DNA of 43,957 bases from Bacteroidota bacterium. GTDB taxonomy: Bacteria > Bacteroidota > Bacteroidia > Chitinophagales > Chitinophagaceae. Positions 25,307 through 33,572 of the stretch are shown here, piece after piece. Position 1 is the stretch's first letter. The number at the start of each line of letters is the position of its first letter. Location of the stretch: positions 1 to 43,957 of the forward strand of contig JAPLER010000068.1 in assembly GCA_026391115.1 (NCBI GenBank), read 5' to 3'. The translations under genes were made by a program, and so were the position numbers. The notes below the pieces were generated by a model. It worked only from the letters and a program-made list of their open reading frames with translations, did no database searches and had not been told where the DNA came from.

Positions 25307-25309
25307 ATT

Positions 25310-26110
25310 ATGCAAAACAAAATAGCAATTATTGGTGGTGGAAATTTAGGTAGTGCAATTGCAGAAGGCTTAATAGCAGCAAGCTTTACACAGCCAGAAA
25401 ATATTATTGTAACTAAGAGAAACGTTTCGACTTTAAATTCTTTAAAAGAAAAAGGAGTTATTGTTACAAGCAATAACATAGAAGCCATTACACAAGCTAG
25501 CTACATTATTCTTGCAGTAAAGCCTTTTCAAATTAAAGAAATATTAGAGCAGCTAAAGCCAAATTTAAATCCTAGTCAACACACTTTGGTAAGTGTTATT
25601 ACTGGCGTTTGGATAAATGATATCCAAGAAATAATTGGTAATGATTTTACTATTTTTAGAGCAATGCCCAACACTGCAATCGCTATACAACAAAGTATGA
25701 CTTGCATTTGTAGCACTAATGCAACTGATGCCACAAACGATTTTACCTCAAACTTGTTTAACAACCTTGGCAAAACAGTTTTCATTGAAGAAAAATTGAT
25801 GGATGCTGCAACTGTTTTAGCTGCATGTGGTACTGCTTATGCAATGCGTTTTATAAGAGCCAATATTCAAGGTGGTATTGAGATTGGATTCTCTGCACAA
25901 GTGGCATCTTTAATTGCAGCACAAACCGTTAAAGGTGCTGCTGAATTATTGTTGCAACGCAACACACATCCTGAACAGGAAATTGATAAGGTAACTACAC
26001 CTAAAGGCTGCACTATTGCAGGATTGAATGAGATGGAACATCAAGGATTTAGTTCTTCTTTAATTCGTGGGGTGGTTACTAGCTATAAAAAAATAACAGA
26101 GGGAATGTAG
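25310..26110 (+). CDS. proC: pyrroline-5-carboxylate reductase
   Basis: Last step of proline synthesis, NAD(P)H-dependent reduction of pyrroline-5-carboxylate. The 266-aa protein has the dinucleotide motif I-G-G-G-N-L-G-S-A-I-A-E-G-L at the N-terminus, A-V-K-P-F-Q near 72, R-A-M-P-N-T near 119 and the C-terminal signature V-T-T-P-K-G-C-T-I-A-G-L. The start lies 3 nt after hldD, indicating translational coupling. A hairpin overlaps the stop codon. Confidence 0.96.
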   Translation: MQNKIAIIGGGNLGSAIAEGLIAASFTQPENIIVTKRNVSTLNSLKEKGVIVTSNNIEAITQASYIILAVKPFQIKEILEQLKPNLNPSQHTLVSVITGVWINDIQEIIGNDFTIFRAMPNTAIAIQQSMTCICSTNATDATNDFTSNLFNNLGKTVFIEEKLMDAATVLAACGTAYAMRFIRANIQGGIEIGFSAQVASLIAAQTVKGAAELLLQRNTHPEQEIDKVTTPKGCTIAGLNEMEHQGFSSSLIRGVVTSYKKITEGM

Positions 26111-26123
26111 TCACATTTCCTCT
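26098..26123. terminator. bidirectional terminator overlapping the proC stop
   Basis: An 11-bp stem with one mismatch (agagggaatgt / acatttcctct) and AGTC loop. A T-run follows on the minus strand (complement of the A-run in 26086-26094) and an A/T tract on the plus strand, so it can serve both convergent genes. Confidence 0.7.
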
Positions 26124-26130
26124 AAAAAGT

Positions 26131-26544
26131 TTATGGTTCAACGTGGCAAGGTTCGCCTTTTTTTGGTCCTCCGCCATCTTCTGCACGTTTACAAATTGCT
26201 GGTAATTTTGTGTAACTATCCGGATTTGCTTTTTCTGTATCTGCATCAAAACCTGCATTATTCATTATAAGTTTAATATCACTAGTATCAATTCTATCTG
26301 GATAGTATTTTACCTTTAATTCGCCTTGCACTAAATTAAATTTCAATTCAGCAATACCACCTTCAAAGCTCGCATCACTTTCTTTCATCATATATGCTTC
26401 TAATCTTTGCTTACACTCCCAACACTTTAGGTTATTGCTTTTAATTGTAACCCATTGTGCTTTTTGTGCCATTACTTGTGCATTACTTTTCAAAGCAGCA
26501 ACAACAAAAAAACATACCACCAGAGATTTAATTATTGATTTCAT
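26131..26544 (-). CDS. exported HMA-like (heavy-metal-associated fold) protein
   Basis: A 137-aa protein with a signal peptide cleaved near K-S-N-A-Q. Residues about 32-105 read like a ferredoxin-fold heavy-metal domain with the metal-type motif K-C-W-E-C (Cys41 and Cys44) near the first loop. The later block V-K-Y-Y-P-D-R-I-D and the helix I-M-N-N-A-G-F-D-A-D resemble MerP/CopZ. The C-terminus is charged with two further Cys. The usual C-x-x-C of copper chaperones appears here as C-W-E-C. Metal identity is unknown. The gene is alone between proC and gltX. Confidence 0.7.
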   Translation of the reverse strand: MKSIIKSLVVCFFVVAALKSNAQVMAQKAQWVTIKSNNLKCWECKQRLEAYMMKESDASFEGGIAELKFNLVQGELKVKYYPDRIDTSDIKLIMNNAGFDADTEKANPDSYTKLPAICKRAEDGGGPKKGEPCHVEP

Positions 26545-26580
26545 ATTTAATTTTTTGTTTTATTGACAAATAAAATGCCA

Positions 26581-28096
26581 TTAGTTTAATTCATTCATCA
26601 CTCGCTCGATTCTCTGTATAGTATCCGTTTTGCCAATTACCTGTGCTATATCGAAAACTGCTGGGCCAAATTTACCTCCAACAAGCATTATTCTAAATGG
26701 TAACATTAATTCTCCTGCTTTAATTTGCTGTGTCTCTGCAAGAGTTTTAAATTGTTGTTCAAGTGCTGTAGCTTCTGTTTTAAAAATTATCATTCCACAA
26801 TTGTATTAATGCATCAAAAAAGGCTTTCTTCTTTTCATCCCATTTAGGTTGTATTGCAGCAATATCAATAGTTTCAGGTGCATTAAAAAAGTATCCTGCT
26901 TGTTGCACAAAATCATTTATAATAGTACATCTGTCTTTTGTTAATGCAATTACCTTATCTAATATTTCTACATCATCAGTAGTAATATTATTTTCAGCAA
27001 ATAACTTTTCAACCATCTTTCTCAATTCATCAACATCAACTTTTTTTATCCATTCATGGTTGAACCATTTTGCTTTTTCATAATCAAATTTAGCCCCACC
27101 TTTATGCACTCTTTCTAATGAAAAAAAATTTACCAATTCTTCTAAAGAAAATAATTCTTGCTCGCTACCACTATTCCAACCTAGCATTGCCAGCATATTA
27201 ATAAATGCTTCTGGTAAAAATCCTCTTTCTTTAAATCCTGTAGTTTGTTCATTGGTTCTTGGGTCTGTCCAGTCCATTGCAAATACAGGAAAACCCAATC
27301 TATCCCCATCTCTTTTACTCAACTTTCCATTACCATCTGGTTTTAAAATTAATGGCAAATGTGCCCATTGAGGCATATTATCTAGGCCAAATAAATGCTT
27401 CCATAAAAATATATGAACAGGTGCAGATGGCAACCATTCTTCGCCACGAAATGCGTGGGTAATTTGCATCGCATAATCATCTACAACAACAGCCAAGTGA
27501 TAGGTAGGCATTCCATCTGCTTTCAGCAAAACTTTATCATCTACCTGTGTGGTATCAAAATGTACAGTGCCTCTTATTAAATCTGTAAATTCAATTTGTT
27601 CGTGTGACTGTAGCTTTACACGAATAACATAAGGCGTGTTATTATTAATTAAATCAGTTGTTTCATGTGCACTAAGTGTTAATGAATTTTTCATTAAACT
27701 ACGAGTGCTATGGCTGTATTGAAAATTAGCAATTTCTTTACGCTTGGTATCCAATTCTTCAGCAGTATCAAAAGCATAATATGCCAATCCTTTTGCTACT
27801 AATTCTTCTGCATATTTTCTATAGCTTGCTTTACGTTCGCTTTGTCTGTATGGTGCAAATGGACCACCGTGTTTTGGGCTTTCATCTGGTTGTAAGCCAC
27901 ACCATTCAAGTGTGTTGAAAATATAATCTTCTGCACCCTCTACAAATCTTGTTTGGTCGGTATCTTCAATTCTTACAATAAAATCACCACCATTTTTTTT
28001 TGCAAATAAATAATTAAATAAAACGGTACGTACACCACCTAAATGCAAACCTCCTGTTGGGCTAGGGGCAAATCTAACTCTTACTTTTTTACTCAT
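26581..28096 (-). pseudogene. gltX: glutamyl-tRNA synthetase, single-nt frameshift near the 3' end
   Basis: Charges tRNA-Glu. From ATG at 28096 the frame gives 438 residues with the class I motif H-L-G-G (in P-T-G-G-L-H-L-G-G) and K-L-S-K-R-D. It stops in Q-L-W-N-D-N-F at 26780. The +1 frame then reads K-T-E-A-T-A-L-E-Q-Q-F-K-T-L-A-E and R-I-M-L-V-G-G-K-F-G-P to a natural end at 26581. Removing one T from the five-T run restores a standard GltX of about 505 aa. The slip site reads U-UUU-UAA, so +1 recoding is conceivable, but a homopolymer error is simpler. The start overlaps the cobB stop by 8 nt. Confidence 0.88.
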
Positions 28097-28808
28097 TGGG
28101 CAAAGATAGGAGTTGGCTTAAATGTTTTGCAAGTTCAACAACACCAATAGTTGCAGGTTGTTCAATAGCCGTTATATTACTTATACCAAAAGCGTGTGGA
28201 ATGTTTTTATCAATAATAAACTTGGGACAATGTTTGGGTGCATAATTAATTAAACTTGCAGCAGGATATACTTGTAATGATGTGCCTATCACCACAAAAA
28301 TATCAGCGTTTTCGACTACCTCAACTGCTTTTTCCAACATAGGCACTTGCTCGTGAAACCAAACAATATGTGGGCGTAGCTGGCCACCATCTTTTGCTAC
28401 ATCACCAACATTAATATCACCTTTTATATCAAATATTTTATTAATGTTTTTTACACTTCGCATTTTAAAGATCTCTCCATGTAAATGCAACACATTATTA
28501 CTGCCGCCACGCTCGTGCAGGTCATCAATGTTTTGCGTAATTACGGTTACGTTAAAATCTTTTTCCAATGCAGCAATACCAGTGTGTGCAGCATTGGGTT
28601 GTGCAGCAGCCACATCTTTTCTACGCATATTGTAAAAATCTAAAACCAATTGTGGGTTTCTTTCAAAAGCCATTGGTGTAGCTACTTCTGTAACATCATA
28701 ACCTTCCCACAAACCATCGCTATCTCTAAAAGTTCGTAACCCACTTTCTGCACTGATACCAGCACCAGTAAGTATTACAAGATATTTTTTGTTTACTTTA
28801 TTAGCCAC
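28089..28808 (-). CDS. cobB: NAD-dependent protein deacylase (Sir2 class III)
   Basis: Removes acyl groups from lysine using NAD. The 239-aa protein starts with GTG at 28808. NAD motifs are G-A-G-I-S-A-E-S-G and T-Q-N-I-D-D-L-H, with catalytic His in H-L-H-G-E. F-Y-N-M-R-R supplies the Tyr-x-x-Arg pair that binds negatively charged acyl groups (succinyl, malonyl) in SIRT5-type enzymes, so desuccinylase activity is inferred. The four zinc-binding cysteines usual between H-G-E and R-P-H-I-V-W-F are absent. The gene overlaps the start of gltX by 8 nt, which suggests translational coupling. Confidence 0.92.
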   Translation of the reverse strand: MANKVNKKYLVILTGAGISAESGLRTFRDSDGLWEGYDVTEVATPMAFERNPQLVLDFYNMRRKDVAAAQPNAAHTGIAALEKDFNVTVITQNIDDLHERGGSNNVLHLHGEIFKMRSVKNINKIFDIKGDINVGDVAKDGGQLRPHIVWFHEQVPMLEKAVEVVENADIFVVIGTSLQVYPAASLINYAPKHCPKFIIDKNIPHAFGISNITAIEQPATIGVVELAKHLSQLLSLPNE

Positions 28809-28842
28809 TAATGTTCGAATTAATTTGTATTAAAACTATTCA

Positions 28843-29247
28843 CTATTTCGCCATTTCCATTACAATATTCCACTCTTCTTCTTTTACTGTTTGTACAGAT
28901 AATCTACCCAGCCTTACCAAGTCCATATTTTGCAATCTTGGGTCTGCTTTTATTTGTAATAAACTTACTGGCTTTTTTAGTTTTTTATAAGGCTTTACAT
29001 CCACCACCACCCAGTTAGGGTCTTCGGTTGTTGGGTCTTGATAATGTTCTTTTGCAACTTGTGCTATACCTACAATTTCTAGGCCTTCGTTGCTGTGATA
29101 CCAAAATAATAAATCTCCTTTTTTCATTGCTTTAAGGTTATTGCGTGCACCATAGTTGCGTACACCATCCCAAAAAGTTACTTTGTCTTTTTCAAATTGT
29201 TCCCAACTGTATTTAAAAGGTTCCGATTTTATTAGCCAATAATTCAT
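28843..29247 (-). CDS. EVE-domain protein
   Basis: A 134-aa single EVE domain, a PUA-related fold that reads modified bases in DNA or RNA (human THYN1 is the best known relative). Typical features are the start M-N-Y-W-L-I-K-S-E-P, the block F-W-D-G-V-R-N-Y-G-A-R-N-N and F-W-Y-H-S-N-E-G. The latter forms the nucleotide pocket with the aromatic residues. There is no partner nuclease in the neighbourhood, so a defence role is not indicated here. The gene lies 34 nt upstream of cobB on the same strand. Confidence 0.92.
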   Translation of the reverse strand: MNYWLIKSEPFKYSWEQFEKDKVTFWDGVRNYGARNNLKAMKKGDLLFWYHSNEGLEIVGIAQVAKEHYQDPTTEDPNWVVVDVKPYKKLKKPVSLLQIKADPRLQNMDLVRLGRLSVQTVKEEEWNIVMEMAK

Positions 29248-29583
29248 AATGCATATTTTATTGATAAAAAAGTATAATTACAAAGAAACAAATAACGTTA
29301 ATTGAAAATGGGAAATTTTGTGGATATATCAGAATGCTAACTCTAAAATTACAAATTAGTTTGTGAACTTAAATAAGTAATTAAATTTATAATTATTAAA
29401 TTGTTTATATTGAAAATTGTAAAAGTTTTATTTCAATTATAAAAAACTAAAATAGCAGTATGAATATAAAATCTTTTAGCACAGGAATCACCATTTATAC
29501 AGGTATAATGATGTTAATTTTTATTGGTTTAATTGTGTATATTATTTTCAAATCAAAAAAAGAAAAGGAACAATAATGTAGAA
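29248..29583. other. AT-rich intergenic region containing a small membrane ORF
   Basis: A 336-nt stretch between two minus-strand genes. It is very AT-rich and shows no hairpin terminator. The right-hand part (29460-29576) carries a 38-codon plus-strand frame with a membrane segment, listed separately. The left part contains the upstream region of the EVE gene and no other recognisable element. Confidence 0.5.
29460..29576 (+). CDS. small single-pass membrane protein, 38 aa
   Basis: ATG at 29460 gives a 38-residue frame reading M-N-I-K-S-F-S-T-G-I, then a hydrophobic helix (about residues 9-29, including M-M-L-I-F-I-G-L-I-V-Y-I-I-F) and a charged K-S-K-K-E-K-E-Q tail that would be cytoplasmic. 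The ORF is too short for ordinary gene callers. Such helix-plus-lysine-tail peptides are common in Bacteroidota. The stop at 29576 is 7 nt from the convergent carboxylase gene. No strong promoter or ribosome-binding site is visible, so coding status is uncertain. Confidence 0.5.
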   Translation: MNIKSFSTGITIYTGIMMLIFIGLIVYIIFKSKKEKEQ

Positions 29584-31230
29584 TTAAACCTGAAAAACTC
29601 CAGTTTTAAATTCAGCCATTTCAGGATTATTATTTGCTGCAGTAATTGCTTCACTAATATATAAACGAGTTTCAATTGGATTAATAATCTCATCAACCCA
29701 AAGCCTTGCTGCTGCATAGTATGGCGATGTTTGTTTATCGTAGCGTTGCATAATTTCATCAAGCAATTTCTTTTCATCTTCTGCACTTACTTCCTTGCCT
29801 TTTGCTTTTTCACTTGCCACTTGAATTTGCAGTAAAGTTTTAGCTGCACTACCACCACCCATTACTGCAATTTTTGCACTAGGCCAGGCATAAATAAATC
29901 TTGGATCATAGGCTTTGCCACACATTGCATAATTACCAGCACCATAGCTATTGCCAGTAATAATGGTAATCTTTGGAACAACAGAATTGCTTACAGCATT
30001 CACCAATTTTGCTCCATCTTTTATAATACCACTATGTTCACTTCTGCTACCCACCATAAAGCCAGTAACATCTTGCAAGAAAATTAATGGTATCTTTTTT
30101 TGGTTACAATTCATAATAAAACGTGCAGCTTTATCGGCACTATCGTTATAAATTACACCGCCAATTTGCATTTCTCCTTTTGCAGTTTTAGAAATTAATC
30201 TTTGATTGGCAACAATACCAACTGCCCAACCATCAAGCCTAGCATAACCACACATAATTGTTTTGCCATAGTCTTGCTTAAACTCATCAAAACTGGTTGT
30301 TCCATCTTCATTGGCATCAACCATTCTTTCAATAATTTCAGCAACATTATAGGGCTTCAAATTATTCTCTCCCATTATGCTATAAATTTCTTCAGGGTTC
30401 TTACTTGGTTCAAAAGCCTTGCTGCGATTGAATCCTGCTTTATTGGTATCACCAAGTTTACTGAATATTTTTTTAATGTGGTCTAAACATTCTTGCTCTG
30501 TTGCAAATTTATAATCTGCAATACCACTTATAGAATTATGTGTAGTAGCACCACCCAAAGTTTCATTGTCAATATCTTCACCTATAGCAGCTTTTACCAA
30601 ATAACTTCCTGCTAAAAAAATACTTCCATTGCCTTCAACCATTAAAGTTTCATCGCTCATTATGGGTAAGTAAGCACCACCTGCAACACAAGCTCCCATT
30701 ACAGCAGCAATCTGTGTAATGCCCATTGCACTCATTTTAGCATTGTTTCTAAAAATTCTACCAAAGTGTTCTTTATCAGGAAAAATTTCATCTTGCATTG
30801 GTAAAAACACACCTGCACTATCTACTAAATAAATGATAGGCAAATGGTTTTCCATTGCAATTTCTTGCAGTCGCAAATTCTTTTTACCAGTAATAGGAAA
30901 CCAAGCACCAGCTTTTACAGTTTGATCATTAGCAACAATCATACATTGCTTGCCACTAACATAGCCTAGACCAGCAACAGTTCCTGCAGCAGGGCAACCA
31001 CCTTGCTCTTCATACATTTCGTATCCTGCAAAAGCACCAATTTCTATAAAGGTTGAATCTTTATCAATTAAATATTCTATGCGTTCACGTGCAACAAGTT
31101 TGTTACGTTCGTGTTGTTTTTCAATGGACTTTTTTCCGCCGCCTAATTTTATTTTATCAAATTTTTGTTGCCTGTCACTCCACAACATTTTCATCCAATC
31201 TTCATTTTTATTTGCTTCAATATTTTGCAT
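29584..31230 (-). CDS. acyl-CoA carboxylase carboxyltransferase (beta) subunit
   Basis: Transfers CO2 from carboxybiotin to an acyl-CoA. The 548-aa protein has both crotonase-like halves. The first half carries K-H-E-R-N-K-L-V-A-R-E-R and G-A-C-V-A-G-G-A-Y-L-P. The second half carries Q-D-V-T-G-F-M-V-G, G-N-S-Y-G-A-G-N-Y-A-M-C-G and P-S-A-K-I-A-V-M-G-G. The V-A-G-G-A-Y-L-P and A-M-S-A-M-G-I pattern is closest to methylcrotonyl-CoA carboxylase beta, although propionyl-CoA remains possible. The biotin-carrying alpha subunit is not in the window. A TATATTTG element precedes the ATG by 22 nt. A single-gene unit. Confidence 0.9.
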   Translation of the reverse strand: MQNIEANKNEDWMKMLWSDRQQKFDKIKLGGGKKSIEKQHERNKLVARERIEYLIDKDSTFIEIGAFAGYEMYEEQGGCPAAGTVAGLGYVSGKQCMIVANDQTVKAGAWFPITGKKNLRLQEIAMENHLPIIYLVDSAGVFLPMQDEIFPDKEHFGRIFRNNAKMSAMGITQIAAVMGACVAGGAYLPIMSDETLMVEGNGSIFLAGSYLVKAAIGEDIDNETLGGATTHNSISGIADYKFATEQECLDHIKKIFSKLGDTNKAGFNRSKAFEPSKNPEEIYSIMGENNLKPYNVAEIIERMVDANEDGTTSFDEFKQDYGKTIMCGYARLDGWAVGIVANQRLISKTAKGEMQIGGVIYNDSADKAARFIMNCNQKKIPLIFLQDVTGFMVGSRSEHSGIIKDGAKLVNAVSNSVVPKITIITGNSYGAGNYAMCGKAYDPRFIYAWPSAKIAVMGGGSAAKTLLQIQVASEKAKGKEVSAEDEKKLLDEIMQRYDKQTSPYYAAARLWVDEIINPIETRLYISEAITAANNNPEMAEFKTGVFQV

Positions 31231-31252
31231 ACTTACAAGTGTTAGCTTTTGG

Positions 31253-31260
31253 CAAATATA
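31253..31260 (-). promoter_or_regulatory. putative -7 element for the carboxylase gene
   Basis: TATATTTG on the minus strand, a perfect TAnnTTTG match 22 nt before the carboxylase ATG at 31230. Confidence 0.45.
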
Positions 31261-31426
31261 GAGGGCTTAATGAAAAAACTTAAATAGTGGTAAGCACTTA
31301 ATTTAATACAATGCATATGGGTTAAACCTAGAATCTTATTAAAAAAAAATATTTTTCAGCAAACAGAAAAACTATTTTCCTTTTAGTAAACCTTTTCATT
31401 AACCTTTACACGCAAAAAAAAACACT

Positions 31427-32260
31427 ATGAATAAAGTATGGTTTATAACGGGCTGTTCCACAGGTTTTGGTAGAGCCCTAGCAACAGAAGTATTACAAGC
31501 AGGTTATAGCGTAGTAGTTACTGCTCGTAAAACAGAAGATATAGAAGACTTAGTAGCTGCTTATCCAAACACTTCAATCGCTTTGGCATTAGACGTTACC
31601 AATGATGCACAAATTTCATCAGCAGTTGATAAAGCTGTTGGAAGATTTGGTAAAATTGATGTGCTGGTAAATAATGCTGGTATTGGCTATTTTGGTGCTA
31701 TTGAAGAAAGTGAAGATGCAGAAGTGAGAAGAATGTTTGAAATAAATGTTTTTGGCTTGGGCAAAATGATAAGTGCAGTATTGCCAACAATGCGTAAACA
31801 ACATAGCGGACATATTGTGAACGTGGCATCAATTGGTGGTTTAATGGCATTTCCTGCTCTTGGTTATTACAATGCTACCAAGTTTGCTGTAGATGGTTTA
31901 TCAGAAGCTTTGTCTAAAGAAGTAGCTCCTTTAGGTATAAAAGTTACTATTATTTGCCCAAGTGGTTTTAGAACAGATTGGGCTGGACGTAGTGCAAATA
32001 ATTCTAAAATTGTAATTGATGATTATGCAGCATCTGCACATCAGACCAAAGACAATATAAGAGGCTACAGTGGCAATCAACCTGGCGATCCAGCAAGGGC
32101 TGCCAAAGCAATTGTAAAAGCAGTTGAAGCAGAAAACCCACCATTGCGTTTACTGCTTGGAGTTGGTGCACTTAAAAATGGTCGTTTAAAACTGGAACAA
32201 TTAAAACACGATTTTGATACTTGGGCTGAAACTACTGAATGGGCCGACAATCCACTTTAA
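31427..32260 (+). CDS. short-chain dehydrogenase/reductase
   Basis: A 277-aa classical SDR. NAD(P) motif T-G-C-S-T-G-F-G at residues 8-15, V-N-N-A-G-I-G near 86-92, catalytic Ser in N-V-A-S-I-G-G and Y-Y-N-A-T-K with Tyr and Lys in the usual Y-x-x-x-K spacing. The S-G-F-R-T-D-W-A-G block is typical of the short-chain alcohol or ketone reductase subgroup seen across Bacteroidota. T-A-R-K after the second strand suggests NADPH. Substrate not predictable. The gene is followed by a large bidirectional terminator. Neighbours give no pathway. Confidence 0.88.
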   Translation: MNKVWFITGCSTGFGRALATEVLQAGYSVVVTARKTEDIEDLVAAYPNTSIALALDVTNDAQISSAVDKAVGRFGKIDVLVNNAGIGYFGAIEESEDAEVRRMFEINVFGLGKMISAVLPTMRKQHSGHIVNVASIGGLMAFPALGYYNATKFAVDGLSEALSKEVAPLGIKVTIICPSGFRTDWAGRSANNSKIVIDDYAASAHQTKDNIRGYSGNQPGDPARAAKAIVKAVEAENPPLRLLLGVGALKNGRLKLEQLKHDFDTWAETTEWADNPL

Positions 32261-32269
32261 ATTTTTAAA

Positions 32270-32317
32270 TTATATAAATAAAAGGCTGTCAAAATTGACA
32301 GCCTTTTATTTATATAA
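32270..32317. terminator. bidirectional terminator, 23-bp perfect stem
   Basis: Stem from 32270-32292 pairs with 32295-32317. The core aaaaggctgtcaa / ttgacagcctttt is extended by AT pairs on the outside. It separates the convergent SDR and J-domain/KTSC genes. Confidence 0.92.
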
Positions 32318-32342
32318 AATCTTAATACAACAGAATGTTTAC

Positions 32343-32789
32343 TTACGCTGCAACCAATTTACTTGCACTTCTATAAACAAAAGAATTGCAAATATGTCTG
32401 CGTGCAAAACGTGCTTGAGATGGTGCGTTTACCAATTTTACATAAGTGGCTTTTGGCACACCAAAATATTCGTAACAACTACCATCAGAAAATGTGATAG
32501 TTAATTGTTCGTTTTTATATTCAAAGTCTTCAATACTAGCAATGGTAATAGTTTCAGTGTATTGGTCAAAAGTTGCAGCAATAGTTTCGGGTGCAATACT
32601 TACCAAGAAATGATACGCTTCAATAATTTTTTTGCTCTTTATTTCAGCAGCTAATTTTTCCTCTTCATTATCTTGAAATTTATCAGGATGACAATCCTTC
32701 ATTAAGTTTCTGTAAATCGATTTTAGCTCTTTTAATTCTGTATCTTTTGTAACCTCCAAAAGCCTTCTGTAATTATCTATTTTTTTCAT
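32343..32789 (-). CDS. J-domain / KTSC-domain fusion protein
   Basis: A 148-aa protein from ATG at 32789 (a longer frame to 32837 exists, but a TACATTTG element at 32798-32805 lies inside it). Residues about 1-65 resemble a J domain with the H-P-D tripeptide in M-K-D-C-H-P-D-K-F, which stimulates DnaK. Residues about 83-140 are a KTSC domain: S-I-E-D-F-E-Y, L-T-I-T-F-S-D-G-S-C-Y-E-Y, V-N-A-P-S. KTSC domains occur in RNA-associated and other proteins with unclear roles. The combination suggests a chaperone recruited to a specific target, which is an inference. The C-terminus is R-S-A-S-K-L-V-A-A. Confidence 0.8.
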   Translation of the reverse strand: MKKIDNYRRLLEVTKDTELKELKSIYRNLMKDCHPDKFQDNEEEKLAAEIKSKKIIEAYHFLVSIAPETIAATFDQYTETITIASIEDFEYKNEQLTITFSDGSCYEYFGVPKATYVKLVNAPSQARFARRHICNSFVYRSASKLVAA

Positions 32790-32797
32790 AAAGGTTG

Positions 32798-32805
32798 CAA
32801 ATGTA
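32798..32805 (-). promoter_or_regulatory. putative -7 element, nearly leaderless start
   Basis: TACATTTG on the minus strand ends only 8 nt before the ATG at 32789. If it is used, the transcript would have a very short or absent 5' leader. Confidence 0.4.
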
Positions 32806-32905
32806 GGTGATTGAGTTTTATGGTTTGCATTCCTCAAATCAACTTTAAGTAAAGTCTCAAATTGTTTTTAAGTATTTAGATAGGAAATAAAATCATAATT
32901 GAATA

Positions 32906-32913
32906 TACCTTTG
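32906..32913 (+). promoter_or_regulatory. putative -7 element for the AcpH-like gene
   Basis: TACCTTTG is a perfect TAnnTTTG match 15 nt before the TTG start at 32929. No strong -33 seen. Confidence 0.42.
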
Positions 32914-32928
32914 ACATAACTTATTACT

Positions 32929-33525
32929 TTGAATTACTTAGCACACGCATATTTTTCCTTTAATCATCCACAGGTTTTGGTGGGCAATATGATTAGCGAT
33001 TTTGTAAAAGGCAAACAGCAATATGATTTTCCAAACGATATACAAAAAGGCATTCAATTACACAGGATAATAGATAATTTTACTGATACACATACAGTAA
33101 TTAGCAAAGCAAAAAATTTGTTTAAGCCAGAAATAGGGTTATATGCTGGAGCATTCGTAGATATTGCATTTGATTATTTTTTAGCAAATGATGCAACTGT
33201 GTTTTCCACAGATGAGAATTTACTGGATTTCACTCAAAATGTTTATGAAGTACTGAATCTACACCAACAATGTTTGCCAGAAAAATTTAATACAATTTTA
33301 CCACATATGCAACAACACAATTGGTTGTATAATTACAAACAAACAATAGGTATTGAAAAGAGTTTTGCAGGGTTAACTCGAAGGGCAAAATATATTAACA
33401 CATCACACGAATCTTTTACTGTCTTTACAAGTAATATAAATGCCTTACAAGAATGTTATGATGAATATATTATAGATTTAAAAGAGTTTAGCAACGATGC
33501 TTTTCTGCAACTTTTTTCTAAGTAG
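32929..33525 (+). CDS. ACP phosphodiesterase (AcpH) family protein
   Basis: Members hydrolyse the phosphopantetheine arm from acyl carrier protein. The 198-aa protein starts with TTG. The residues M-N-Y-L-A-H-A-Y-F are the canonical family N-terminus, which is why this rare codon is chosen and no ATG fits. Further motifs are V-G-N-M-I-S-D-F-V-K-G, G-I-Q-L-H-R-I-I-D-N-F-T-D, and F-V-D-I-A-F-D-Y-F-L-A, which carry the conserved His and Asp residues of the HD-like helical fold. It is located between divergent promoters with its own TACCTTTG element and followed by a DLH gene 47 nt downstream. Confidence 0.88.
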   Translation: MNYLAHAYFSFNHPQVLVGNMISDFVKGKQQYDFPNDIQKGIQLHRIIDNFTDTHTVISKAKNLFKPEIGLYAGAFVDIAFDYFLANDATVFSTDENLLDFTQNVYEVLNLHQQCLPEKFNTILPHMQQHNWLYNYKQTIGIEKSFAGLTRRAKYINTSHESFTVFTSNINALQECYDEYIIDLKEFSNDAFLQLFSK

Positions 33526-33572
33526 AACACTTAATCACTATAAATTGCAGCAATTTATAATTACTTATTTTT

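Noticed and set aside
26780..26805. Programmed +1 frameshifting in gltX as a real mechanism
   Set aside because: No stimulatory element was seen and the break fits a homopolymer miscount among several other lesions in the window. Kept only as a testable alternative.
28843..29247. Defence island around the EVE protein
   Set aside because: Neighbours are cobB, gltX and a carboxylase, with no nuclease or restriction gene.
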